NCBI GenBank assembly: GCA_036897485.1
Contig: JAYMTF010000150.1
Location: 1-49,491 of the forward strand
Reading direction: 5' to 3'
From: Pelargonium nanum
Taxonomy: Eukaryota > Streptophyta > Magnoliopsida > Geraniales > Geraniaceae
Length of the DNA: 49,491 nt
How positions within the stretch are numbered: position 1 is the first letter of the stretch; every line of letters starts with the position of its first letter. The notes beneath the pieces are model-generated. The model was given only the letters and a program-made list of their open reading frames with translations, did not search any database and was not told the origin of the DNA. A program made the translations under genes and the position numbers. Positions 1-11,496 of the stretch are shown here, piece after piece.

Positions 1-2294
1 GCTCCGATCCGAGACCCGCTGTCGCCGAGGAGCCGCAGCCGCCGCCTAGGACTTTTCTCTCAAGGAGAGCCGCCTAGGGTTTGAGAGCGAACCAAAAAAA
101 AACAATTTAGGCTGGATTTTACCTGATATTTTATTTTACAAATGGGTTGTTTTGTTTATATTAATGGTTAAATCACAATATATTAATATATGGCTGAGGT
201 GATAGATTAAAAATAAACTATTCGATCTAATAAATCATTCAAATTCGTATATATATTTCAAAAAATTTAGATATATATATAAATATTTAATTAATATGAT
301 GTTGAAATTGAAATACTTGATCTAATAAATATTTTATTAAATTATATTTTCTCGTGATGAATTGTTGAGATATTTTTAGTTTTGCTTGTTCCACAAAACA
401 TTGAATGATGTTCTATATAATAATAATAATTATTATTATTATAATTATTTGTATATATAAGATCGAGTAGGTTGTAGCAACGTGGTATCTACTATTCTCA
501 CGTTAATCTATTGATTTTCATGTATAATTGCATGGTTATGGTTTAGGTTTACACATGCATTGTGATCTAGCTTCCCATATTGTGGTCGGTCTGCTTTCAA
601 AAACATCATCTACACATTGTTAGGCTCTTTAACAAAATGACGATGGTTTTTATTATGATTTAAATATAATATTACTTTTGTAAACGTAATTTTGACGTAT
701 ATGTATATATACAAGACAACAATGTCACTGTAAACATTAATATTACATGCAAATTTATTAGGTGGCACATGACATGACACATTGACATGTGCATGCAAGT
801 GGCAAGTGTTTGCCAAGTTGGTTTGAATTCTCAAAACACATTAAATTATGACGTATATTATTAAATTATACTATGATGATATTTTTATAAATGATATTTT
901 GAATACATATAGATCAGCTGGTTGGCATTCATTGGTGTGCATCACATTAGGTGAAATATTGTTGCCCATCCCTTAAAGAGAATTTATGTAACAATGTAAT
1001 ATCCAGGAGAAAAAATAAATGTTTTTTTTATTTATATGCTATACTTGTAAATGTATAATGCGATGAGATCGTACCGACAAAATTTAATTTTCCATAATAC
1101 AATGCGTGAAAATGTATAGATGAACATAAAATTAAGAAAAGTACATAATTTCAGTTTAATATTGTTTGGCAATAGCAGTTTCTAATAAAGTATTATTTTT
1201 TTCTTAAAAAAAAATAAAGTATAATTTTCATATCATGAATTATTTTATTACATGTAGAAGAAAAAGAATCTTAAATTTAGTGAGCAATCACAAAATGACA
1301 ACAAAAAGAAGAGTGAAACAGAAAATGACATTTCTCAGGATTAACATTATCAATATCCATTACCTGGTCAGGACAATGCTCCAAAACCATATTTCTCATT
1401 TATTTCTGGAAACACTGCAATTTGTTTGCTTTCTTCTAAATAAATTGAATTAATAATTGGAGTTTCGATAAAAATAGAATGTATCTTCATCATTTCCTTT
1501 TTCCTCCAATTCTACTTTGGTAACAATAACATTATACATTTCAAAAAAAAAAAAACATTATAGAAAGTTACAACAATAATCAATTTCAATGTGTACGCCC
1601 ATTTAAGAAGTTTTTGTGTTTTTATTGAAGTGACATAAGTTTTTAATGAAAATAAAAATATTTAATTAAATTTAATGAGTAAATCAGATGTACTACAAGT
1701 CTACAATGATTATTAATATCAATAGTTTATCATTATTTTATTAATAATTTTAGAAGATTCATTGACGCATATAACCGTTTTACATGTGAAATTCATGTAT
1801 GCAGGTGATCGGTGGAAAGTGAGCCCCATTTTGTGTTTTTTCAAGGGAGGTGGGACAGTAGGTCTCATGTTCCAACTTGTGTTAGCTATAATCGACGACT
1901 AAAATTGTATTTCACGTATATATCACGCCTACGTGCTTGAACCATTAATCTTTGTTTTTTAATATGCGGGTACTGTTTTATTTTGAACATATACATAATT
2001 AAATACAACTAAGTCTTTGTCGGAAAATGAATTGATTCACTGAATATTTACTCACACTGAGAGTACTGATTGCTTAATTATTTTCACACAGTCGACAGTC
2101 CAAGACAAAGAAGCAAAGATCAGCCGCTAACATTCTCGCAACCACCACCACCACCACCTCCTCCTCCGTCCAGAGCTAGAACTCTACTCTCTCACCACCA
2201 CCACCACCACGTGGTTGTCGTCTCTTCTAATCATAAATATTGCCTAATTATATCTAATTCGCTGTTGATCCAAGCTCTGTACTTGTACAAAACC
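1..2294. other. AT-rich intergenic DNA and CLC-g promoter
   Basis: No convincing gene is seen. Positions 1-93 form a GC-rich island (CCTAGG, GCCGCC motifs) ending in a run of nine A; it may be the leader of a gene leaving the window on the left, or a repeat fragment. Positions 420-447 are a simple ATT/AAT palindrome. The rest is AT-rich without long reading frames. From about 2050 the sequence probably becomes the CLC transcript leader: it holds CCA/CCT-rich microsatellites (2142-2166 and 2193-2210) and a CACGTG at the end of the second one. No clear TATA box could be assigned. Confidence 0.5.
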
Positions 2295-2309
2295 ATGGTC
2301 AATAGTTGA
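2295..2309 (+). promoter_or_regulatory. Four-codon upstream ORF in the CLC-g leader
   Basis: ATG GTC AAT AGT TGA sits 28 bases before the CLC start. Its ATG is in a strong context (ACCATGG), stronger than that of the main ATG (AACGATGTC), so a scanning ribosome should often use it and then reinitiate. This only holds if the segment is retained in the mature leader; a leader intron cannot be excluded from sequence alone. Confidence 0.5.
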
Positions 2310-2337
2310 ATTCAAGCTGCCCAGAAGCTAAAAAACG

Positions 2338-5300
2338 ATGTCTTTCAACACCCATAATGTCGACGAGGAGTCTCTCAACCGGCCATTACTGTCCGCTCAA
2401 AGATCCAACTTCAACTCCTCCTCCCAGGTCGCCATCGTCGGCGCCAACCCCTGCCCAATCGAGAGCCTCGACTACGAGTGAGAACCCACTTTTTGTTTTC
2501 GCAGTCTGGTGTCGGAGACGATTCGTGGGTGCGACCCGATATTCTGAAAATTTGTTCCTTTTTTGGTTGCAGGATCGCCGAGAATGACTTGTTCAAGCAG
2601 GACTGGAGGAGCCGCGGCAAGATCCAGATTTTCCAGTACATATTCATGAAGTGGCTCTTGTGCTTCCTCGTCGGTGGGATTGTGAGTCTTATTGGGTTCT
2701 GCAACAATCTCGCCGTCGAGAACATCGCCGGCGTCAAGTTCGTGATTACCTCCAATATGATGCTCTCCAACAGGTAATAGGTTGTTGTGAAATGATATTT
2801 TTTTTTTTTGGATTTTTTGTGTGTGTTCTGATTGATTGAAATTGCTGGATTTGAGTACTTGGGCAGGTATTGGATGGCTTTTCTGATTTTTAGTAGTTCC
2901 AATTTTGTGCTCGCACTGTTCTCAGTCATCATTACGGCTCTGGTTGCGCCGGCGGCGGCTGGTTCCGGTATACCGGAAGTGAAGGCTTACCTGAACGGTG
3001 TTGATGCTCCGGGAATATTTTCATTAAGAACTTTGGCTGTTAAGGTTAGAAGATTTATGCCTTTTATTGGAAGTGCAATGCTTAATGATATATGTAGAAT
3101 TAATTTACTTTCTATTATTGCTTAGATTTATGATTGGAATGAAAAACCAGTAGTCTATTACCATTTTATTCTGTTCTATCTTTATTTGTTACTATTATTA
3201 TTATTATGCCCCACATCCCTTTTCCACTCTCCTTCACTACTTTTTTCCTTCATGATTGGCCTTCATATCTTTCTCAAAACCGGCATTTTAACGAGATTCA
3301 GGCTGTGGCATTTTCATTAATGCTTGTGCTCTTCGGTTTGAAAAGCCATTTTATGAGCTGAATACATTGTTGAAACTATATTTCAGTCATTTTAAGCTTT
3401 ACATGGAAGACTGATCTACTATTATATTTTCCTGCATTTTTGGATACCATTGATGTTTAGTTACTAATGTGATTTTCATTGACATCTTGAAAGTAGTCCA
3501 GGTCATGTTTTTTTTTCATAAATAAGAGGGTACTTTTACCTTTTTGATCCTGAAAAAAAAATATAGAAAACCTAACTAATTGACAAAGCCATCATTAACA
3601 TTGTCATCCTTAAGTTAACATTGTCTTGTGTCTATGAAAATCAAGAGCTATAGTTAATAGTATAGCTCCCATTACTTCTCTTACCCTACATATATTTTCT
3701 CGTTTTCACTTTTTTTTTACCATGATTGGGACTTATTGACTTTATCTATGCACGCTAAGAGTCATTACTAAATCTTGTAACTTAACTATAATGGAATAGA
3801 AAGCTTCTTGGTCTATTTGATAATTGTAAGTAATGTGTAATGCCTATCGATATCCTTATTACTAGTATCTCATTCCAGATGAAGTCCAGATCTCTCTTTT
3901 ATAGAGTTAAGCTCAAATTTTTTTAAGTAAGTCCAGTATTGGTAAAGCCTGTTTTCAGTCTTACTAAAGTGAATTTCTTGGGGTAAAGTTTCCAAAGGAA
4001 AAAGAAAAACTCAACAGGATTTTGGGGTTTTCTCTATACTAAAGAATTGGAAGATATACTGATTTGCCGAATTATTGAATCAAAATGCAGCTTTTTACTT
4101 TCTGGATATGCATAGTCTAATTCTTGCTTTTTCCGCATCCAGATTATTGGCAGCATTACTGCAGTGTCATCTTCTCTTCTTGTTGGGAAGGCAGGGCCCA
4201 TGGTGCAAACTGGAGCATGTGTCGCATCATTGCTCGGCCAGGGTGGGTCTAAGAAATATGGTTTAACCTGGAGATGGCTACGCTATTTCAAGAATGACCG
4301 AGACCGACGAGATCTTGTAACATGTGGATCAGCTGCTGGAATTGCTGCCTCTTTCCGTGCCCCAGTTGGTGGTGTACTGTTTGCACTTGAAGAGATGGCT
4401 TCTTGGTATGTTATAACATAAAAATTTCTGGCCAATGCTAATGACCATATATGATGGTGGTGCATCATAATTTCAACTTTTATGGTAGTTCAGGGAGGTT
4501 AATGGGTGAATAGTTGAAATTTTTACTGACATTGCAACATATATGTTAGATTTGTAGTACCTTCCTGACATAATCTTCTAATCCTTGTATGGTTCTTGAT
4601 AGACGTGACATGTATGACATCAACATAACTTTCATTCATGAATTTGACTCATTTCAGCTGGTAGAAGAGGTCGTAATAATAGTATTATGTTGCTCCATGT
4701 TAAGCATTAACAGAAATTATATTTGTTTTGTAGGTGGAGGAGTGCTCTCCTATGGAGATGTTTCTTCACAACAGCTATAGTTGCAATCGTACTCCGGGCT
4801 TTGATTGACGTTTGTTTAAGCGACAGATGTGGGCTATTTGGTAAAGGAGGCCTGATTATGTTTGAGGTCACCACGGAAAATGTGACATATCACCTTGCAG
4901 ATGTGCCTGCTGTACTTGTTCTTGGAGTTGTTGGAGGCATATTGGGAAGTTTATTTAACTTTATCTTGGATAAGGTTCTCAAAGGTTACCGTTTCATTTA
5001 TCAGTAAGTGCTCCTTTTAAAAAATTTGCGCAAAACTCTTATCTTCAAAACATTTTATGATGCGCGTTGCTAACTTATTCTCCTTGGCATGTTTCCTCTA
5101 ACAGGAAAGGCATAGTTTACAAAATTCTCGTTGCTTGTGTGGTCTCCATTTTCACATCCTGCCTCTTATTTGGATTACCATGGCTTGCACCTTGCCAACC
5201 TTGCCCAGTTGATGCAACAGAACAATGTCCCACAGTAGGTCGTTCTGGCAACTACAAAAGGTTCCAGTGTCCTGCTGGTCACTACAATGATCTTGCCAGC

Positions 5301-6786
5301 CTCATTTTTAACACAAATGATGATTCAATCAGAAACCTTTTCAGCAAGGACACCGAATCTGAGTTTCACTACTCATCGATTCTCATATTTTTTGTCACCT
5401 GCTATTTTCTAACCATTGTTAGCTATGGGGTTGTGGCTCCTGTGGGTCTTTTTGTACCTGTTATTGTGACTGGTGCATCTTACGGACGCTTTATTGGGAT
5501 GTTATTTTCTTCTTACACGAATCTTAATGAGGGCCTCTTTGCTGTACTGGGCGCAGCTTCTCTTCTCGGTGGAACTATGAGAATGACAGTTTCAATGTGT
5601 GTCGTTATCCTAGAATTGACCAATAACTTACTATTACTACCTATGATAATGCTGGTTCTTCTTATTTCCAAGACTGTAGCTGATGCCTTCAATGGCAATA
5701 TCTATGACCTTATCATGAAAGCAAAGGGGTTTCCTTATCTACAAACTCATGCTGAGCCATATATGAGGCAGCTGACAGTTGGAGATATAGTCACAGGTCC
5801 TCTCCAACTCTTTCAAGGCTTTGAGAAGGTTGGCAATATAGTGCATGTTCTTAAAACTACAGGGCATAATGGGTTTCCTGTAATAGATGAACCTCCGTTT
5901 TCAGACTCCCCGGTTTTGTACGGTTTAATTCTCCGTGCCCATCTTATTGCATTGCTAAAGAAGAGAGCTTTCTCATCCACTCCAGTTGCAACAGGTATTG
6001 ATGCCCTTGCGCAGTTCTCAGCAAGTGATTTTTCTAAGAGGGGTTCAGGCAATGTTGATGATGTTGAAGATATAGACTTGACTGAGGAAGAGATGGAAAT
6101 GTTCATAGATTTACACCCATTTACTAATGCGTCACCTTATACTGTGGTGGAGACAATGTCATTGGCAAAGGCTCTCATACTTTTCCGAGAAGTTGGTTTA
6201 AGGCATCTGCTAGTCATACCCAAGCTCTCCAGTGTAAGAACCATTTACCTAACTTCAATTTTGCAACTTTATACCTGGAAACTTGGTAAACTAAGGCATC
6301 TATAGGTTATGCCATTATAATCTATAATTCACATATTCTACAATTCCCCTTGCTAGATTCACATATTCTATAATTCCCTATTTTCACTATATAGTTTAAA
6401 TGATTTCTGCTATTTTGTTCCCTGATCCTGCAATGTCTATCAGCCTTTTAGTGTCTGATTTAGCTAATGTCATATTTGATGCTCCTGTTATTTGGCCGGA
6501 CGCGCCTTTGCATCTATATTTGGTTAGAGCTATGTCTTTTGATAGTTCCTTTACACGAGCTGCATGTAGCCTGTCTCATGTTATTTAACAATCTTTCTTT
6601 GTAGTGTTCATTTTGTATTGTTGAAATGCTGATTTTGCTGTTTGGTTGCAGAGATCTCCTGTTGTTGGTATATTGACGAGGCATGACTTCATGCCGGAAC
6701 ATATACTAGGCTTGCACCCTTTGCTTGTGAAGAGCAAGTGGAAAAGATTGAGGTTCCGGTTCCCTCGTTTGCTCAAACTGTTTTAG
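2338..6786 (+). CDS. CLC-G: CLC-g-type chloride channel/transporter (spliced, 7 exons)
   Basis: Anion transporter of the plant CLC family, expected in the vacuolar or other endomembranes. Exons: 2338-2477, 2573-2773, 2867-3044, 4143-4405, 4734-5003, 5105-6233, 6652-6786, giving 771 residues (AtCLC-c/g are about 760-780). The N terminus has the SQVAIVGANPCPIESLDYEI motif typical of CLC-c/g, and the next stretch (AENDLFKQDW, MKWLLCF, IVSLIGF) resembles AtCLC-g most. The first anion motif reads GSGIPEVK (Ser147, the chloride-type residue; nitrate-type CLC-a has Pro). The gating-glutamate position is Ala190 in GKAGP, as in CLC-c/g, while the proton-glutamate position E257 is kept. GLFVPVIVTGASYGRF carries the anion tyrosine. 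Two cytosolic CBS domains lie at about 570-770. The start was chosen because it is the first ATG open into the family N terminus. The 3' UTR runs to about 7060 and faces the kinase gene. Confidence 0.93.
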
Positions 6787-7464
6787 CACACATCTTGGCT
6801 GCATTACACGTTGACGATAAGTCTGTAAATAGTCTTATTCGTGCTGCACAAAAGGTTACAGAATCAAAGCCAAGTACCAGTATCATTATTCTTTCACAAT
6901 CTCATGGAATCAGAGCTCAAAGGAATGGAGTCCATATCAATGTCAAAACTGTCAGATGTAGAGCATGGCATTGCACATCTGAGAAGGCAAATATTGTTAC
7001 AGTTTACACTGAATGAAGTAGTAATTGACATTTTTGAGGATCAAAATATTTTTATTTGAGAGCATTAAGAGTTTGAGTTAATCCCATTATTTATGTTTGA
7101 GTTAGTATTTATTATTTGTTTGGTCAAAATGACTTTGAAATCAGAATCTCATTTTGGAGCAGCTTTTTATAATTTGAATCAGAAGCAGCTGTCATATAAT
7201 CTTAACTACATACAAGATATAAAATATTGGACATGTTAGTGAACTTAATTTTTCTGATGAAGACAGAAAGAAATAAGAATCAACTTCTTAGAAGATAGGA
7301 ATAGATAAAGCCTTGATGGAATAAGGATCTCAAAAATTGTATTGGAGCTTCATTTCAATGTAGTATAAGAATAAGAATGAGAAAAAGGAGTACATGCAAG
7401 GAAGGCTATTTAACACATGAGACTGTTTCAAGTAGAATCTAATTTACAGATGGGGAATACAAGA
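6787..7464. other. Convergent 3' UTRs of CLC-g and the kinase
   Basis: Between the CLC stop codon and the stop codon of the minus-strand kinase there is only AT-rich sequence with no coding frame that fits a family. It should hold both 3' UTRs and poly(A) sites. An apparent reading frame at 6738-7016 is the CLC 3' end read out of frame and running into the UTR. Confidence 0.6.
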
Positions 7465-10400
7465 TCACCCTCTCTTTCCACTCTTAAGATAGTCTGCCCT
7501 TATTCCCCACAAGTGCTCTCCCACTAGCTTCATGTCGGGTCGATCGGATCGGGTGGGTGCTGCACATTGGATTGCCAACCCAAATATCTTTACAAGTACT
7601 TCTACATCTACAGCTTCCTCCATTAGGGGATCCACCAGTTCCATCACACTTCCTTCACTATACTTCTTAAATGCCTGCATGAACCCACAGCACACAATAA
7701 CATTATCAGTTTTTTGACAAGACCAGATTCCAAATATGGTATTGGATGATCTTTTCTGAATTTGACTTTTAACTACAACTTCCACAGTGTAAAGATCTTG
7801 ACAAGTCAGGCTATATATACACTTACCCATCTAAGTGTCACCCGCTCCTCGGGAGGCCTCTTTCTCTCCACAGGACGGCGTCCTGTTAAGATTTCTATAA
7901 GTAAAATCCCAAATGAGTGTACATCACTCTTTGGGGTCAGCCGAAAGGTTTTCATGTATTCGGGGTCAAGGTAGCCAACTGTCCCTTTCACATTTGTCGA
8001 TATATGAGTGTGATCACCATCCACACCAAACCTTGCAAATCCAAAATCAGCCACTTTGGCTCTCATGCTCTCTGTCAGAAGAATATTAGATGATCTCACA
8101 TCCCGATGGATAATTTGCTTCTCTGTTACAAGATGATCAAAAGATCGGCAGCGATTAGTTTGAAAAGGCATATGAAAAACAAAATGGTTGAATGAATACC
8201 ACAAGCAGTGGTAACTGTATTCAAGATAACATTATGGTTCTATCTATGGTCATAAGATGTGTTGTTGGACACTGTCTTCAAGCATGCTTCCGACAGACAG
8301 GCATGTCGGAGAAAAAGGAACAGTCTTAAACATATTGAGAACCCTATTGACTATGTAAGTATCAAACACTATCACTCTAATTCTTAACTGCTAATGCTGT
8401 CTGAATACTTATAGTACAAAGTGTTATTATGATGAACAATATCTCCACAAACAACTAACAATATAGAAAGTTTTTGCACCTGCATATATATGGAGATATG
8501 TGAGGCCGTGAGCAACATCAATGGCGATTTCAAGTCTCTGATTGAAATCAAGTATTCTTCCTCGCAGCCCTGCAAAGCATAGCAGCAAGCATTAATCTCA
8601 TTGTGTTGGAACTATGAGCCAGTCTTATAGTTATATGATCTTACCATCCAAATGCTCCCTGAGATTTCCATTTGGAACATACTCTGTGATAAGAAGGCGT
8701 TCGTTTCCTTTATCAACATAACCAAGCAGCTTCACTAGATTCCGGTGCTCGGCTTTAGCCAGAAGTTCAACTTCACTGCTGAATTCAGGTTGCGAGCTGT
8801 CAAAGTGTTCCTATAGGTTAAAAGGAAGGAATAGTTACAGACCATATATACAACATCTATAAACCATAATTAGGATAGATGAACTATTTAAAGACACTCT
8901 TGCGCTCATTATCAACAAAGTCAACATAAACGTCACACAATGAGGAAAACAGAAATTTACTTAGTATCATCAGGATGCAGAACTACCAGAACTATTAACA
9001 TCTAGCAAAAGGGTAATCACCTTTCCATAAGTTAAAAGAAGTATAATAACGAACACTGATCAAACATAACGAGCATTGTTCACACAAACATTGACAAGGT
9101 TGTGTATGACTAATTCTATCGGCTATACAGATATATTACCAGTATGCTCCCTCGCCTCTTTATTTTTTCATTCATTCACTATATTTTCAGTTCTACTCAT
9201 TAAGTAGAATCAGATTAATAAAAGTTAACTATCACTTACCTTCTTCGCCCGTTTTATTGCTACCACTTGGCCATCTTCAAGTCGGGCTTTGTACACTCTT
9301 CCAAAACCTTTTTCACCTATTTGTAGAGACGGTGAGAAATTCTGAGTAGCTTTTTCTACCTGTTGCAAACTGAGATGCACTGATCCAAGTTTACTGAGTT
9401 TGGGGGACATTGAAAATCGAGGACTAGGTGGCACGCGAAGTGGACTGCCCGGGATCTTTTCAGACACAGATTTCATTTCTAAAGAGGACACTGAATCCGC
9501 TGCAAGGAAAAAGAATCCACAGTCATAACATTAGCAACAAAATTGCAACAACTGGTCGAAGTTTCAATCATAGTCATTACAAATTGCTGCATAATATTGG
9601 ATACAAAGAAGTTAAATAGAACCAGATAGTTTGACTGTTGATTTATCTCCTTGAACTTCAAAAATGCATGTTAGACTGTTAGTTAGTGAAGTTAGATGAG
9701 ATTTCAGGATACGAAATACTAACTTGAATTGAGTTCCCTTGAGAGAACGGTGTGTGCATTTGCTCTCCTTCTTCTCCAACAGCAGGGGAAAAGCAAGCCG
9801 CAAAATGCAGCAAAAACTCCAGACCCTACCATGAAAACTTTTATGGGGGACGTCAAAGATTCAGGATCCCGCTTTTCACCCCCTGGATTAACATTCTGAG
9901 TAGAACTATGGGTCGTGGCTTCTTCCTTATCTTCTGTTTGCAACATTTTTCTTCCTTGTTTAAAGGGCAACTGGACTGTCAAAATAAAAACGAAAGGCAA
10001 CATTTAATGAAGGTTATCAGAACTTGAAGTACTAGCCATACCGTCAAAAGGAAACAAAATAGGAAAAGATACACTACACCATAATCTCACTTGAGCTCAT
10101 ACCTGGTGAAAGGTCTAATCCGCATTTATCTTTCCAAAGAAATCCCTCGAGGATGCAACCAACTGAATATTGGTTTAGGAGAGCCTTACAGAAGATACTT
10201 TTGTCCACTAAATTTCCATTTACGCGAAATGATTCTTGCTCGTTAAAATTTGAAAAGGTTAGGACATTGGCACCACATACCTTGGACTGTATTACATCCA
10301 TGGTGCCAAAGGTTCTTGGTAATTGCACTAATAGCAATAAACTTAGCATAGTTTGAGCCAATCTCAATGAAACAATGCATCTAAAATCCATCTTTGGAAA

Positions 10401-11052
10401 CTAGAAGAACAAATGCATCCCAAGTTCTGCAAGTCAATGTGAAGCAAAGCCAGAAGAGAAAAGATGAACAGTTCCAAAATCCTTCTGCAATTCAGCAAAC
10501 ATATTCCACATTCCAAAGACCAAACAGACAATGTGACAAATTCAGACTGAAATAATAGCAGAAACCACAAAGCAGTCCAAAATTTGAATTCAATGGGCTC
10601 AAGTTAAACCAAACTGGAAGTGAAAACCAACCCAAAACTCCAACTCAGCTCATGAAAATCCAATTTCAAACATGGTAGAAGTCTCCAACAATGAACACCC
10701 AATTCACCAAAGTAGTCTAGTAACTAAAAAAGCTGATATTCCAGTTCATGAATTCAACTTGAATCCTCCTTCCACAGCCAACCATCACAACAATACAATA
10801 TCAATATCATATCAATCCCAGTTGCTATAAACCTATAACTCTAAAGCCTAAATCACATAAGCTCAAGGTGCCAAAAACTTGCAAAATTACAAATCCTTTG
10901 AGCCCACTTCACGAATATCAGAATTGAGAGCAACCCGTTTCAAGAAACAGCTAAAACTCAAAAACCCAACACTCAGAAACTTCAATCAAACTTCCATACC
11001 CAGTAGTGTAACCCAAATCAGAAGATAAAGATCAAACCTTTAAAATGGCCAT
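7465..11052 (-). CDS. CRCK3: CRCK3-like calmodulin-binding receptor-like kinase (spliced, 8 coding exons)
   Basis: Ser/Thr kinase of the CRCK family; Arabidopsis CRCK3 is an MPK4 substrate whose state is monitored by the NLR SUMM2. Exons in reading order: 11038-11052, 10103-10400, 9724-9975, 9240-9499, 8645-8810, 8480-8569, 7827-8122, 7465-7674, giving 528 residues (AtCRCK3 about 510). Residues 1-35 hold a hydrophobic signal-like stretch, then a small Cys-bearing region, a membrane segment (about 151-171) and a basic RRRR stop-transfer. The kinase domain starts near 246: [10 protein letters not shown] loop, VAIK lysine 271, IIHRDV (D368), ADFGFAR (386-388), [14 protein letters not shown], then [15 protein letters not shown] and ERPDM-like RSDRPDM. 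Several Ser-Pro sites precede the kinase domain. The first coding exon encodes only MAILK; if its splice is wrong, the start is the ATG at 10391, eight residues later. Confidence 0.88.
10401..11037 (-). other. First intron of the CRCK3-like gene
   Basis: On the minus strand the donor reads AAG|GTTTGAT and the acceptor TGTTCTTCTAG|TTTCC just before the ATG at 10391. Splicing it joins MAILK in frame to FPKMDF. The intron is AT-rich, with no coding frame or repeat that I recognise. Its presence explains the long gap between the first long exon and the apparent transcript start near 11240. Confidence 0.65.
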
Positions 11053-11102
11053 AACAGAGCCAAGCCAAGCCAAGCCAAGCAACCAAAGCACGCGAGATAC
11101 AT
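11040..11102 (-). promoter_or_regulatory. Upstream ORF overlapping the CRCK3-like start
   Basis: A 20-codon upstream ORF (starts MYLACFGC, rich in Leu and Trp) begins at 11102 and ends at 11040, so it passes the predicted main ATG (11050-11052) in another frame. Its own ATG has a weak context (T at -3) whereas the main ATG has G at -3 and G at +4. Leaky scanning would therefore be required and could set the output of the gene. It is generated in part by a pentanucleotide CCAAG repeat at about 11061-11081. Confidence 0.5.
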
Positions 11103-11106
11103 ACAG

Positions 11107-11127
11107 TGAGAGAGAGAGAGAGAGAGC
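11107..11127. repeat. GA microsatellite in the CRCK3-like leader
   Basis: An uninterrupted run of GA dinucleotides (CT on the transcribed strand) lies in the probable 5' UTR of the kinase gene, a common feature of plant core promoters and leaders. Confidence 0.8.
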
Positions 11128-11434
11128 CAGACCTGTTGTAGAGGCGGCTGAGACAGGAGACAAATGTTGTTTGGATTGGTTGGCGTGTGTGCGAGGAATC
11201 CGATAAGAAACAAAGGAGAGAGCAAAAGCAAGAAGAAGATGGTGGAGCTGTGACGTAACTCGTAGCCGCCTGTAATGTCCTAAATTAATTCATTAGATAA
11301 TAAGTAAACCACTAACCACTGAGTCTGAGTGTGTATATTGAAAATGCAATTAATAACAGTTCCCAACAAATAAAAAAAAATAAAAAATCTTACCTTTACC
11401 TCAACATATCTTGTTGCTCTATAAAATGAATTCA

Positions 11435-11496
11435 CACGTGATCGACATGGAATTCAAGATACAAGCACAGTTCATTTTCATTGTTATTTCCACGTG
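11435..11496. promoter_or_regulatory. G-box pair near the kinase promoter
   Basis: Two perfect CACGTG palindromes at 11435-11440 and 11491-11496 lie about 200-250 bases upstream of the presumed kinase transcript start. The second reads CCACGTGACA. CACGTG is the core bound by plant bZIP and bHLH factors (G-box/ABRE). Binding here is inference. Confidence 0.4.

Noticed and set aside
1235-1453. 72-codon open frame in the left intergenic region
   Set aside because: AT-rich random-looking sequence without codon bias or similarity.
2411-2932. 173-codon minus-strand open frame
   Set aside because: Antisense of CLC exons 1-3 with introns; ends in Arg/Gly-rich sequence due to the GC-rich exon.
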